The notes under the pieces are model-generated. The model was not told the DNA's origin. It saw nothing but the letters and a program-made list of their open reading frames with translations, and searched no databases. The position numbers and the translations under genes were made by a program. This document shows positions 48,668 through 61,135 of a DNA stretch of 64,000 bases, piece after piece; positions within the stretch are counted from its first letter, which is position 1; each line of letters opens with the position of its first letter. Location of the stretch: positions 10,611,755-10,675,754 of the forward strand of contig OX104132.1 in NCBI GenBank assembly GCA_944470555.2, read 5' to 3'. The stretch is from Heterobilharzia americana (lineage: Eukaryota > Platyhelminthes > Trematoda > Strigeidida > Schistosomatidae).

Positions 48668-49289
48668 ATGATAGTAGAAGATAAAAAGTGACAATTTTAT
48701 TCTATGTAAGCATAATTGGTCATCATACACCATTAAATCATCAGTTTGCTGCTACTATTTTGATTATAACCAAGGCAGTTCGATTCTTTATAACCAACTT
48801 ATTGCAGTCATTGATAACGAAGTGAATGCACAGCATCATTATTGATGCATAGTTGTAAAACTCTGCAAAGAAGAAGAATGAGTCGCATATTAGAAAATAA
48901 AACTGTTGAGCACCGACAGATTTATTGATTAGGAAATTATACAAAATACTGATAAAATATTAAAACTTCATATTCCCTACTCTTCAGAGTATCTGAAATC
49001 TCTTACACAAAGTCATTTTTATCTACATTTCTGGAAAATAGTACGTTAAGCAGAAAGTTATGCCTATTACTATACATGTAACTGGATTACAAAAGTATCG
49101 CATCTGATAATGAAACAGAACATTTAATTATTTTTAGTGTAAACATGGTTAAATATGTTGTTTTTATAGCCTTACGTTGAAACATATAACTGTTTCATTG
49201 AAGGATATTATGGTAATGTTAGGTTTCTGGTATACACGGTTGAAGAATGCAGTAAAAATTAGGCAGTGAGTGAACCATCAGTTTCATCT
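48668..49289. other. AT-rich gap between two RTE copies
   Basis: No feature recognised. Confidence 0.4.
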
Positions 49290-50801
49290 GAGACAACAGC
49301 GAACATGCTCACACCATTATTGCAGAAGGTTTGGAAGGAAGGAAGTGAAGGTATCTGCAGATTGGAAGAAAGGCTGTCTTGTCAAACTGCCAAAGAAGGG
49401 AGACCTAAGCCTTTGCAAGAATTGGCGAGGAATCATGCTGCTGTCCTCGTCCACTCAAAGCAAGCAAAATATTATGCCGCATCTTCCTAAAGAGACTAAA
49501 AGATGCATTGCATTCAAAATTACAACCGAAACAGGCTGACTGGCTTCAGGAAGAACAAATCATGTGTGGATCAAATTGCAACGTGACGCTACGTGTCATC
49601 ATAGAACAGGGCGTAGAACGGCAGTCAACTCAACTTCATCGACTTTAGAAAGGCCTTCAATAGCGTCGATTGACAAGCAATTTGGCAGGCAGCTGCTTCA
49701 ACACTACGGAATGCCACAAATCTTTATCAACCTCATTCAACCAATAAATGAAGACACCACATGCTAAGTGGTCCACGATGGATAGCTCAGTGATGTCTCT
49801 GAAGTGAAGACAGGAGTGAAACAAAGCTGTCTACTATCACCCATGATGTTCCTGATGGTGGTCGACTGGACTGGATCATGCAACAAACTATGAGGAGCGA
49901 GAAGATGAGCCTACGCTGTTTGACGAATGAGAAGAGCCTAGAAGATTTGGATTTCGCCGATGACTTGTGTCTAATGTCTTGTAACATAAACTCAGAGATC
50001 TACAGGCAAAAAGAATTAAGTTGACAGAAGAGGCAGGGCAGCGAAAACGGGAATTCCAGTGAATGTAGAGAAGACAGAGGTGATGAAGATACCCAACCAA
50101 CAACAGCATCAACAACAAGCACCAATCACCATCAACGGGAATAACCTGAAGGAATTAGTCTCTTTCACCTACCTAGGTTGGGGAGCATCATTTTGACTAC
50201 AGGTGGCACAGACGAGAATGTCAAAACCAGGATCGAAAAAGCAAGACAGGCTTTCACTAATTTGAAATTAGTCTGGAGATCTGCTGTACTGCATTGCACT
50301 CAGCATAAAGCGTGAACAAGATCTGGATTTTCAACAATAATTCAGTCAAGTACGTCAGTGCTCCTGTATGATGGTTGAGAAACTTGGTGTGTCACACAAA
50401 GCACTGACTACAAACTGCACACATGCATCATCAACAGCTGCCACCTACACTCACTCAATCATGAAGATCAGATCTGATGGTCAAAATAATAAGAATAAGC
50501 AACAAGAAACTCTGACTGGCGACGAAACAACCAACCAACAACACAACCCAACAAATATGCAGGAGAAGAAAATGGAAGTGGATTGGATTGGGCATAAACT
50601 GAGTAGGCCCACTGATAACATCATGTGACAGACCAGCTCCTTGAGTCGAATCCAAATGTGAAATGACTAGTTGGGTGTCCTAGGTGAGGGTGACATGGAG
50701 TAGATGGTGTGAGGAAGAAATGAAAGCTTGTCGGCAGTCATGGAGTGAGGTAGAAAAGACTGTTCCACTAGGAATCCAAGGGAAAAAATAATAATAATAA
50801 A
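49290..50801 (+). mobile_element. RTE/SR2-like LINE, 5'-truncated, decayed
   Basis: The copy begins at GAGACAACAGCGAACATGCTC, equivalent to 54152 in the long copy, and continues through CKNWRGI near 49412. The FADD box, in LEDLDFADDLCLMS, is intact at 49953-49964. The [12 protein letters not shown] segment follows near 50070, and the copy ends in AATAATAATAA at about 50801. Multiple frameshifts break the frame. A deletion removes part of the 3' end between ACTGT and TCCACTAGG at 50763. Positions 50294-50763 recur inverted at 57709-58178. Confidence 0.85.
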
Positions 50802-52567
50802 ACTTCATACTTTTGAAAACCACTAATTGCCCTAAAATAGTCTTAAACTACTGATATTTTAAAAAGTAGAAAGACAGAATTCGTCTTTTTTCATACTGGT
50901 TAACCGTATTCGATAAATACGCTTTTGTGCAATCCTCGATATTACAGTTAGTTTTCAAAAGTCTAGTTTCATGAGGATAACAGAAAGATAACAAAGGAGT
51001 ATTTATGGAATTTATCTGAGCAGTAGCATATATTATCCTAACTTATCTTGTTATCTTTCCATAAATTACAAAGAACAGAAATGAAGGGCTAATTTCCTAA
51101 AGCTTATTTATCATTTTCGTCTCCGGTATACAGTTCATAAACTTAACTTTGAGCTCACATTAGGAATGAATCTTGTCATCACTTTACAGTAACTGACCAG
51201 TTTGCTACTGTTCCTTAGATTGGATTATTATCTGTGTGTATGTTTATCAATAAATAAACGTTGTATTTCATCATATGGTAGGTCTAACTGTCTATAGGTT
51301 ATATTATAAAGTATCGTTTAAGTGGCAAGAGTTTCAGCGCCAGTAATTTGAATTTCCTGAACAATCATTTCTTGAGCATACTCTCCTATATTTATTAAAA
51401 CTACTGTAATGTTAGTTGCTTGAAAGTCTGTAGTCCTATTATTAATACAGTGAATTAGCTAAGCATAATTTGACATTTTTCTTCAGAATGATGACAACAT
51501 AACATCCGACATTAAACGTATTTGAATGATTAGTGCTCATATAGTCTATTCTGAAGAACCTGAATGAAACAAATTACTTCTATAATTTGGACACCAAATT
51601 AGAAAATTAGAAAAGAAAGCCCATGTAGTGAAAGACTGTTGTTTAGATTTCACCTAAATCTGTAAAACTTTCTTAGACAATCAGGTATGCTTATTCATCA
51701 TTGATTTTTATGAAACGTGACTTTTAGACTCATTGAAACACAGGTGTGCTTACCAGCACTGAACACTTGTCATATTTCTTGGCTAGAAGGTAAAATTTGA
51801 TTAAATCGAACGAGAGATTTTGTAGCAGTGGCTAGTTAGGAGGAGAGTACGAAGAAGGAACATTATACTGGGCAAGCATCTCTACATGAAATCGAACAGA
51901 CATGTAAAAGCTTTTGAAAGTCATCATCTGAGGTAGCGAAAACCAATGGTGTTCACCAGAGATGTTCATTGTTATCATTTTGATTCACCTTTGAGACCCT
52001 AAGTACCTCTGGCTCCCAAAGGAAGTTCTACGCCCTGAAGGGTACTTAGTTGACTCAGAGTATTTGGTGAAGACATTGACAAATAGCTGGGTTTTATGAT
52101 TGGTCAAAGAGAAAGTCTGAATATGTTTATCATGCATTTTGCACTATTCAGAAATACAATGATGCTAAACGATGGGAATTGAAATCGTTGAATGAGTTCG
52201 TTGCTTCATTAATTAAGGCAGTTATATTAGCCCAAACGGGCTGATTTCAGAGGAAATCTCTTCTATAATACAAAAAGTCTGCCCAAAGTTTTCCAACTTA
52301 TCCTATTTATGCAATCGCAGATACATTTAACTAATTATAAAAGGATGATAATATAGCTCTTGGTTCGCTTCGTCCTATGGTTAAGCCACGCGATGAAGCC
52401 TCTGAAAGTTAGGAGTTTTTAACAAGGAATATTTTGATAGCACTACTTCCATGTGGAGGAGTCACGAAGAGAAGAATTATGAGGTTAGATGCAGTTTACT
52501 AGAAAAGGCAGATAGTCAACTGATGAGCTTGTGGACACTGAACGACAGAAACAGATAGGATATTTAT

Positions 52568-52570
<3 letters not shown>
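50802..52570. other. AT-rich DNA without recognised features
   Basis: No exon, RNA gene or repeat shared within the window was seen. A palindromic stretch near 51995-52050 (CCTCTGGCTCCC to TACGCCCTGAAGGG) is too short to interpret. Confidence 0.4.

Positions 52571-52630
<60 letters not shown>
52571..52630. repeat. (AT)30 microsatellite at the 5' end of an RTE copy
   Basis: 60 bp of uninterrupted AT, ending exactly where RTE sequence begins. Confidence 0.97.
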
Positions 52631-52632
<2 letters not shown>

Positions 52633-55600
52633 GGACATGGAATGTCCGTACGATGTTTGAACCCAGTAAGGCAGCCCAGATTGCAAAGGAGATGAGAAGG
52701 TATCACATCGAAGTGCTGAGAATTTGCGAAAGCAGATGGAATGGAAGTGGACTCTCCAAACTGTCAACTGGAGAATCAATAATCTACTCCGGTCACCCAG
52801 ACGACAACCACCAGCACACTGAGTTATGGAGTGGCTATCATGATGTCCTCAAGAGCATCGAAGGCTCTCATGCAGTGGCAACCAACCTCCTCCTGCCAGG
52901 ATCATGACAGCAAGATTCAACTCAAAAGGAAGAAAGGTCACAATCATACAATGTTATGCACCTACAAATAATGCAGAGCAAGAGAAAAAGGAGGATTTCT
53001 ACAGACAACTTCAATCAACACTGGACAAGACGTCAGTTGGCGATATCAAAATTCTAATGGGCGACATGAATGCCAAACTAGGAGGGGACAACAGAGGAAG
53101 AGAACTAACCATGGGTCGAGAGGCGCTAGGTGAAATGAATGAGAATGGAGAATTGTTTGCAGAATTCTGTGCATTCAACGATTTGGTGATTGGAGTCAGG
53201 CAGTGTGTTCAGGCACAAAGATATCCACAAAGCGACATGGATTTCACCAGATGGACTCACCAAAAATTAAATCGACTTTATCTCAATCTGAAGAAAATGG
53301 AGACGCAGTCTACTTAACACAAGGTCAAGAAGAGGAGCAGATGCAGGTTCAGACCACTATCTAGTGCAAGGAACCTTCCAAATCAAGTTGAAAGTCTTCA
53401 AGGAAGCTGGTGATAGACCTCAATTCAAGTACAACACTCGGAACGGAAACTAAAGCATGAAACTACAAAGGAGATCTTCAAGGCAGCCATCAAGACAAAA
53501 TGGGGGATATCGAGGAACATCCCTGAAGAAACCTGTGTGGAAGAACACTGGAAGTCTTTGAAAGCTATGTGGAAAGAAACCTGCACAACAGTATTAGGAA
53601 GAAAGAAGACAAGACAAGGAATGGATCTCGACGGATACCCGGAAGCTGATAGAGGAGAGGAGGATGGTGAAGCAGAAGATAAAACAATACAGGGATGCTC
53701 AACGACAAGAGGAACTGAGCACAATGTATAAAACACTGGACAAAAAAGTGAAGAAGAGTGCACGGAAAGACAAAAGACACTTCTACGAAACACTGGCAAG
53801 TGAAGCAGAACAGGCTGCAGGTAAGAGAGACCTGACGACTTGTATCAAATAACCAGGTTGCTATCAGGGAAGAGACCAACACAGATGAAACCAATAAAAG
53901 ATGATGACGGAAGTTTAATTACGAAAGAAGAGAAACAGAGGAAACAATGGGCCGACCACTTCAAGAAGCTCTTGAATCGACCACTACCTGCACTTCGTCC
54001 AGAATTACCACCTGCAGCCCAGTCGCTGAACTACAAGTGAACATAAATCCTCCAACGAAAATGGAAGTCCTGAGCGCCATAAAGCTACTGAAATGTGGGA
54101 AGCAGCTGGACCAGATGGGATACCGCCAGAAGCACTGAGAACAGACTCAGAGACAACAGCGGACATGCTCACACCACTATTGCAGAAGGTGTGGAAGGAA
54201 GAGAAGGTACCTGCCTATTGATTGGAAGAAGAGGGTATCTTGTCAAACTGGCGAAGAAGGGAGACCTGAGTGTTTGCAAGAACTGGCGAGGAATCACTCT
54301 CCTGTCCACCCCAAGTAAAATATTAAGCCGCATCACCCTGGAGAGGCTTAAAGATGCACTGGATTCAAAACTATGACCGGAACAGGCAGGCTGGCTGGCT
54401 GGCTTCAGGAAGTACAAATCATGTGCAGACCAAATTGCAACGCTTCGCATCATCATAGAACAGAGCATAGAATGGCAATCAGCTCTCTACCTCAACTTCA
54501 TCGACTTTGAGAAGGCCTTTGACAGCGTCGACCGAGAGGTAATTTGGAAACTGCTTCAATACTACGGAATACCACAAACCTTTATCCGCCTCATTAAACA
54601 ACTATATGAAGATGCCACATACCAGCCAAGTAATTCACAATGGGAAACTTAGCTCAGTGATGCTTTTGAAGTGAAGACGGGAGTGAAACAAGGTTGCCTA
54701 CTATCCCCTATGATATTCCTTATTGTGGTCAACTGGACTGGATCATGCAGCAAACAGTAGGCAGCGAGAAGAGGGGGATACACTGGACTGCGGAAAAGAA
54801 CCTAGAAGATTTGGATTTCGCCGATGACTTGTGCCTGATGTCACACAAACTTGAAGATCTGCAGGCAAAAACTAACAAGTTGATAGAAGAGGCAGGGCAG
54901 CGAAGACGGGACTTCAGGTGAATATAGAGAAGACAGAGGTGATGAAGATACCGCACCACCACCAACAACAAACTCCAATCACCATCACCATGAACGGGAG
55001 AAACTTAAAGGAAGTAACCTCCTTCACCTATCTAGGAAGCACTGTTTCAACTACAGGCGGCACAGACAGAGACGAGGATGTCAAAGTCAGAATCAGAAAA
55101 GCAAGACAGGCCTTCATTAACCTGAAACCATTATGGAGATCTTCTGCACTCAGCATGTGGAACAACATCCGGATTTTCAACACCAATCCAGTCAAGTCAG
55201 TGCTTCTGTATGGCTCAGAGACTTGGCGCATCACGAAAGGGATTTCCAATAAACTACAGACATTCATCAATAACTGCCACCTACGCTGGCTCGCTACTGC
55301 AGATCAGATGGCCAGAATAATGAGAATACGCAGCAAGAAGCTCTGGGAACGAACCAACCAAGAACCTATTGCTGAACAAATATGCAGGAGGAAGTGGAGA
55401 TGGATTGGGCATGCACTGAGAAGGCCGACTGAGGACATCACGCGTCAGGCCAGGCCCTCGAGTGGAACCCAGATGGGAAGCGACGAGTTGGGCATCCGTG
55501 GTGAGGGTGACATTGAGGAGGTCGTGCGAGGAGGAAATGCGAGTAGCTGTGCTGTCGTGGAACCAGGTTGAAAAGATCTCAGAGAACAGAGGTCACTGGA

Positions 55601-55650
55601 GACGTGGTACTGAAGCCCTATGTTCCACTAGGAACCCAAGGGACTAAATA
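52631..55650 (+). mobile_element. RTE/SR2-like LINE, nearly full length, decayed
   Basis: The element encodes, in order, an APE-type endonuclease start (GTWNVRTMFEPSKAAQIAKE at 52631) and a middle block ILMGDMNAKLGGD near 53060. The endonuclease end AGSDHYLVQGTF is near 53345. A coiled Lys/Glu-rich linker follows. The reverse transcriptase has CKNWRGITLLSTPSKIL near 54280, IDFEKAFDSVDREV near 54500, and the catalytic FADD at 54817-54828. The C-terminal domain is a clean 217-codon frame (54918-55571) with [14 protein letters not shown] and [12 protein letters not shown]. It ends in CCCAAGGGACTAAATAATAATAA. Frameshifts occur near 52830, 53200, 53280, 53460 and 54370, so it cannot make the full protein. 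The 5' end could be slightly truncated. Confidence 0.92.
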
Positions 55651-55661
55651 ATAATAATAAT

Positions 55662-55663
<2 letters not shown>

Positions 55664-55721
<58 letters not shown>
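55664..55721. repeat. (TA)n microsatellite just after the RTE tail
   Basis: About 58 bp of alternating T and A, starting a few bases after the TAA-type tail of the RTE copy. Confidence 0.96.
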
Positions 55722-55723
<2 letters not shown>

Positions 55724-56013
55724 TAATAATAGTTTTGTTTACAAAAAAATACTTCAACTAATGGAATATATTAACGAAAGTTTCATAAATGACACTATGC
55801 CATCAACGTTGCTCTTCACATAAGTGGTAATATCAGCAGCTAAATACATATAAGCCTGAATCTAAACACCTTACACATTCACCATAGAATGGACCACTTA
55901 GTTTACAAACAGCATTACCACAACAAACATCAAACACAGTTTTTGAATATCTTTGACCAATCTGTTTACAAGCATCTGAAAGAGAGAATCAAATTAAAAA
56001 TTAAAGAATTACA

Positions 56014-56508
56014 TTCAACACCAATGTCAAGTCAGTGCTTCTATGTGATGGTTGAGAGACTTGGCGCGTTACGAAATGAATTTCCAACAAACTACACACA
56101 CTCACCAACAACTGTCACCTACGCTCACTCCATACTGAACAACAGATGAGATGAACATAAATAATAAGCAGCAAGGAACTCTGGCTGGCTAGCAGCGAAT
56201 CAACGAAGCAAGAAGCCATCTCTCAACAAATAGGCAGAAGGAAGTGGAGATGGATTGAGCATGCACTGAGAAGACCTTCGGGGACATCATGCAATAGGGC
56301 AGGCACTCGAGTGGAACCCAGATGGGAAACGAGAAGTTGGGTGTCCGAGGTGAGGGTGACATGGAGGAGATGATGTGAGGAAGGAATGAGAGCTTGTGGG
56401 CAGTCGTGCAGCAAGGTTGAAAATATTGCAAAGAAGAGAGGGTAATTGAGATGTGCTACTGAATCCCCTATGTTCTACTAGGCATCCTAGGGATAAATAA
56501 TAATAATA
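56014..56508 (+). mobile_element. RTE/SR2-like LINE, 3' fragment
   Basis: Starts at the segment equivalent to 55180 of the long copy (AAGTCAGTGCTTCTATG, GAGACTTGGCGCG). It passes through GGAAGTGGAGATGGATTGAGC near 56240 and ends CATCCTAGGGATAAATAATAATAATAAT. It is decayed, with no usable frame. Confidence 0.85.
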
Positions 56509-57629
56509 ATATTAATAACAGTAGTATGGATAAATGTTACAAGTTGTGTGTGTGCGTGTGAAAGTACATTTTATAACCTTCTGACCAAACACTGAGACGA
56601 TTAAATTGAACTGAGTAACCTCTAGCTCAACTGTCATTGACTTCCACAGTTTCCACTTAAATCTTGATACAAACCATATGGCTGGCTTGAAAGTTATCTG
56701 TAAAATGCTGACCAAATGTATAAAATAATTATTTCCTTTTATATATTTAGGTAAATCATTAAGGAAACGCAATTTGTCTGAACTGTGTATTGTTCTAGCA
56801 CAACACATTTTGAATAGTCTGATCATACATGAATTTGTCGTAGGTATTTACATGAAAGGTTATCGAGAGATAGACGATGAAAATATGGAAACACATTGAG
56901 TAGGAAGGTTAAGTTAAATGTTGAAATAAGAATGAAAGTCAATAGAGAGAAAATAATAGTACATTGAAAGTGGTTTCAGAGTTGAATGCACCAACGGAGG
57001 TTCAGTATGATAACAAATTCTATCTGATCTCATGAAGTGTGACTTCAACTTCCTTCAGGATACGTTTCAAATGCCTTGTGTAAGCAAGTCTAACACATGT
57101 AGAAATGTCGATCATATGACTAAATTCTTCGATTGAGAAACATATAACTGAAATAGATCACGTTATCATATTAAGCCTCAGCTGGTATATTCAACTCTGA
57201 AACCAATTTCGATGTTCGATTATGATCATTATTATTATTATTTTCACTCTATTAACTTTCATTGTTATTTCAACCTCCAGTTTAGCCTTCCAACTTCACC
57301 TCATTCCATATTTTCACTCCCTATCTCTCTTGATAAACATTTATGTAAATTTCTTTTTCAACTTGGCATTCATCATCAAGGAATATACATGTAAATCCAC
57401 ACAAAAAAGTCAACAAATTGTCAATTTCATGCATATTCCCATAACAAGTCAAATTGTGATCAATGAGATTGTTCACAATGTCTATAGCAAGTAAATTACA
57501 CTATTCAGACATATTATGTTTTCTTACTATTTCATTTAAATCTACAAAGTTCAATGTTTGTCAGGAGTAAATCATGCTGAATATTCAAGTCGATTCCTAC
57601 TTAAGAAATTTGCTTCAATTATCATTCAT
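56509..57629. other. AT-rich DNA with one possible Penelope-like fragment
   Basis: On the minus strand, 56826-56512 is a 104-codon frame. Its start (IRLFKMCCARTIHSSDKLRF, then LPKYIKGNNYF) resembles the segment of Penelope-like reverse transcriptases around the tLF-RA--I-S-d and NGYP motifs. The match is short and unconfirmed. A separate plus-strand frame at 57222-57494 opens with an ATT-repeat-derived hydrophobic run like a signal peptide, but I see no splice context to support a gene. Confidence 0.3.
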
Positions 57630-58230
57630 TATAATTATTATTATTTCCCTTGGATTCCTAATGGAGCATAGGGTTGCAGTAGTACACCTCCATTCCACTC
57701 TCTTCTCTACAGTCTTTTCTACCTCACTCCATGACTGCCGACAAGCTTTCATTTCTTCCTCACACCATCTACTCCATGTCACCCTCACCTAGGACACCCA
57801 ACTAGTCATTTCACATTTGGATTCGACTCAAGGAGCTGGTCTGTCACATGATGTTATCAGTGGGCCTACTCAGTTTATGCCCAATCCAATCCACTTCCAT
57901 TTTCTTCTCCTGCATATTTGTTGGGTTGTGTTGTTGGTTGGTTGTTTCGTCGCCAGTCAGAGTTTCTTGTTGCTTATTCTTATTATTTTGACCATCAGAT
58001 CTGATCTTCATGATTGAGTGAGTGTAGGTGGCAGCTGTTGATGATGCATGTGTGCAGTTTGTAGTCAGTGCTTTGTGTGACACACCAAGTTTCTCAACCA
58101 TCATACAGGAGCACTGACGTACTTGACTGAATTATTGTTGAAAATCCAGATCTTGTTCACGCTTTATGCTGAGTGCAGTGCAGTGCAATGCAGTGCAGTG
58201 CAGTAGATCTCCACACTGAATTCACATCAA
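57630..58230 (-). mobile_element. RTE/SR2-like LINE, 3' fragment on the minus strand
   Basis: The 3' end is at 57640 (ATTATTATTTCCCTTGGATTCC, complement of the RTE end). The body is identical, inverted, to 50294-50763. Beyond 58171 a short GTGCA-type expansion occurs, then the match to RTE continues to about 58230. Confidence 0.85.
58171..58205. repeat. Short GTGCA tandem expansion inside an RTE copy
   Basis: About seven units of GTGCA/ATGCA in tandem, where the inverted sister copy has only two. It is a recent local slippage event. Confidence 0.85.
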
Positions 58231-59146
58231 TGAAAGATCAATCATGAATACATGATAAATATTCAACCAGTGAATATTTCACCTTTCACACTGTCTGCAT
58301 AACAACATCACAGATTACAAGCAAGCTTCAATTATATTCAATATTTTCCGCTGTATATTATCATCTATGTGATATCTATACTAAAATTTCTACTCAATTT
58401 ATTTCACTTGATGATGACAGTCTTCACATCAGTTGATAATTTCTCTTTAGAACTATCAATATATTTATTTCTATGAAGTCACAGTTATCTGATTAATCTC
58501 AGCATACCATCTAAGCATTATAGTACAATGTGATTGTATATTACATTAGTCGAATTGATATTACTCACAATCATATAGGATTGTTTACTAGACGACGTTA
58601 TCATCAACATTTACTCTTCAAATAATCATCTTAAATGTACAATGTATCATCTCTGATAAAGAATACTAGAGTTAAGAAGATTCTAGTCAATTGGTGTGCA
58701 TTTCTCTTCTCGTTGGGTATTTTAAGTCAGTTCGCTATTCACATAAGAAGAAGTTGTATGATGATGATGATGATGATGATAATCAGACAGTGTAGAATGA
58801 AAATCAGCTCATCAGTGATAAATTAGATAAGTTCTACAGTTTCGATTCCTCCTATTCTTCTCTTAACTTCATTTCATTTAAATTATTGCAATTATATCAT
58901 ATTGAAATGATTACTTGATTATGTGATTAACCACATCATGTTTACGTAGTCATATCTAGCTATACATATATATATTCTCATTGATTCAGCATATTTAATG
59001 TTTGCCTTTAAAAATAAGTATGAAACTGTTTCATATATTCCTCTTTCTTATCGTGTACTTTCTACTATGCCAATAGAGACGGATTAATTCAGTACAATCA
59101 ACGACGGTGTAATACATGCAATAACACTAAACCTATACCCGTCACA
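58231..59146. other. AT-rich DNA with a GAT microsatellite
   Basis: Contains an ATG/GAT triplet tract at 58758-58783. A 63-codon frame (58635-58826) runs through the tract and begins with a possible membrane anchor (NWCAFLFSLGILSQFAIHI). Without splice signals I do not call a gene. Confidence 0.35.
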
Positions 59147-59345
59147 CAAGAAATGGCTATCACGACTCGGTGATGAAGTCGATAACGTGATGACGTTTAA
59201 GGCGATCGATCCCGAGTCCGAATCCCGTGGGAGAAACCTCACTCAGTGGGAAGCAGGTACATCCAGCTAACCAGTCAGTCCCACATAAGACGAAATGCGA
59301 ATCCTAGATACCACTGCTAGCCGCTATCCATCATCACTATTCCTT
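59147..59345 (+). mobile_element. tRNA-derived SINE, S. mansoni alpha-like, with degenerate hammerhead
   Basis: A tRNA-like head has a box A region near 59168-59188 and box B GAGTCCGAATCC at 59214-59225. It is followed by the body of the schistosome alpha-type SINE. The hammerhead region spans about 59258-59315. The helix I strands ATCCAG (59261) and CTAGAT (about 59304) still mostly pair, and the CGAAA element is intact at 59291-59295. The CTGATGA core has become CTAACCAGTCAG, so self-cleavage is not expected. Pol III promoters of this type drive SINE transcription; movement would need a LINE enzyme such as the RTE copies nearby. Confidence 0.75.
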
Positions 59346-60613
59346 GTTGTTCAGATTGTTGCTGAGTCTTCTTTTCTACAATGAACACCTACTCCAGTCT
59401 TAATAGTCAAATTTAAACAGTTTACCGGAACTCTAGTTGCTACTTCTTCTTCGATTATAACACTCACTTCATAGTTATGATGATTTATACTGATTAACCT
59501 TCTTTAACTTTTTACTTAACCACTACAACAATATCACGTTTGACAAATATTATTCGAAGAATTTGTATAAAGATAACTTGTTATATTGGGGGTTACTTTG
59601 ACGAGTATCAATAGTAGAATCTTTAGAATAACTGAAAACTTTTGAACATGTACTCCATTCCATTCTCCAAATCATAACTAAACCCTAATGAAACCAAATA
59701 ACATACTTCATGAAATTTTTAGGTGATATAACAAGAGCTTAACTTTCTAGATACACTTCATTGAATTAGTTCAAAGAAGATTAGTATTTTGTTTCTGTCT
59801 GAAAATCAAGAAGAATCAATAGGTGATGTAATCATGAATTTTGGTTGACATGATAACCTGATGTGTTGTAGAATTTGAACGTAGAACATGCTGTTTCAAA
59901 TCCTACAATGACCTACTGTTCCATCTGAAATTCAACCATGATACTATTACAGAAAGACAAGTCTGCTGAGTCACAGTTATCTGATTGATCTCGCTATATC
60001 ATTTGGTTAGGTTGTAAACCGCATTGACTAGCATAATGTACCATATTAGCCAAAGAGATTAATGAACAAGAAGGGGATAGTCTTCACACTTTTCACACAT
60101 TATTATATTGAATTGTATATGTTAATGTGTTTTCATCACACTAAGTCAATCTGACAGTTGATGTGTAAGGCGTTACTAAGTATGTATTAGAAGTCAATAG
60201 TGTGCATCTTCGAGAAGATTTAGGCCGAAACCAAACAGTTTACATGTACTGTCAGGGTTTTAGTCGTTCTTCAACTGACCTAACTTCTTCAGCAAATTAA
60301 ATCTGAGTTATCCAGAAGTCGAAATGTTCAGCTTATTTTAGAACCTCCTCTTCATCATAAAAATATCCTTTGCTAACAAATTGATGAAGAGGTATGTGAA
60401 TAAATGTTTTAAATTTGAAAGGTGATAAAGACTGAGCAAACTACAGACACTGAAATCTCTAAATGTCTTTCACAGTCAATGTGGGTATTAAGAAAACACT
60501 TTGAGATTTGTACTGAACAGGCTGCACTGTTGAGGGGTGGAAAATGAGTAGGGTAGGAAGTTTGTCCTCTGATACAACTTGGAGTGTGACTTTGTTCAAT
60601 GAACTGCCAGTGA
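59346..60613. other. AT-rich DNA without recognised features
   Basis: No repeats shared within the window, no exons and no RNA genes recognised. Confidence 0.4.
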
Positions 60614-61135
60614 TTGGTGAATAAGAAAACATCAGATTTCAGTTATGATACTTACAATTTCCCGTGTCTACACAGGGACGAATTGATCCACCTCTGTTGC
60701 CAGATGAGTTCCTTTACAGATGCTTTGATACTTCTGATTATTCATGATGTTATATTGATCTTGGTGACTAGAAGAAGAATGCAAGATGTGCCTTTATTGC
60801 TATCAGGGACAAGTCAGTTGTATATACGTGCACGTCAGTGAGTGATGTTGTTCCCACTGAAGCTCGGACCCAGTACCCTTCACTTCAGACGTCACAGCTT
60901 TATCATCCACTGAGAGACTTTGGGCAAAATGGTCACCTTTTGCGCAACTGGTATTAGTTGTTGGTGTGATACTTGTAATTTCCTGCTGTTATACATGGCT
61001 GAATTGTTCGGTGAGTTGCACAAAAGTTGGTTATTGGACCCCAGTGGCTTTGTAGATGACGTTCTGGCATTTAGAGCTAACGGCAGTGGGTCCGAGCTCC
61101 AGTGGGAACAACATCATATTGAAAGATCTTGAGTC
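60614..61135. repeat. Composite repeat with direct and inverted parts
   Basis: A direct repeat of about 50 bp is seen at 60647 (GATACTTACAATTTCCCG) and 60967 (GATACTTGTAATTTCCTG). An inverted pair of about 29 bp is at 60844-60872 (ATGTTGTTCCCACTGAAGCT) and 61088-61118 (complement of the same, ending GGGAACAACAT). Short open frames across it (60614-60841, 60920-61132) are probably element relics. Confidence 0.5.

Noticed and set aside
52485..52779. Open frames rich in Ile-Tyr on both strands
   Set aside because: They are translations of the (AT)30 microsatellite.
54169..54971. Minus-strand open frames of 80-99 codons
   Set aside because: Antisense shadows of the RTE reverse transcriptase.
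57222..57494. Frame opening with a signal-peptide-like run of Ile and Leu
   Set aside because: The hydrophobic start is produced by an ATT microsatellite; no donor site or cysteine-rich continuation supports a secreted protein.
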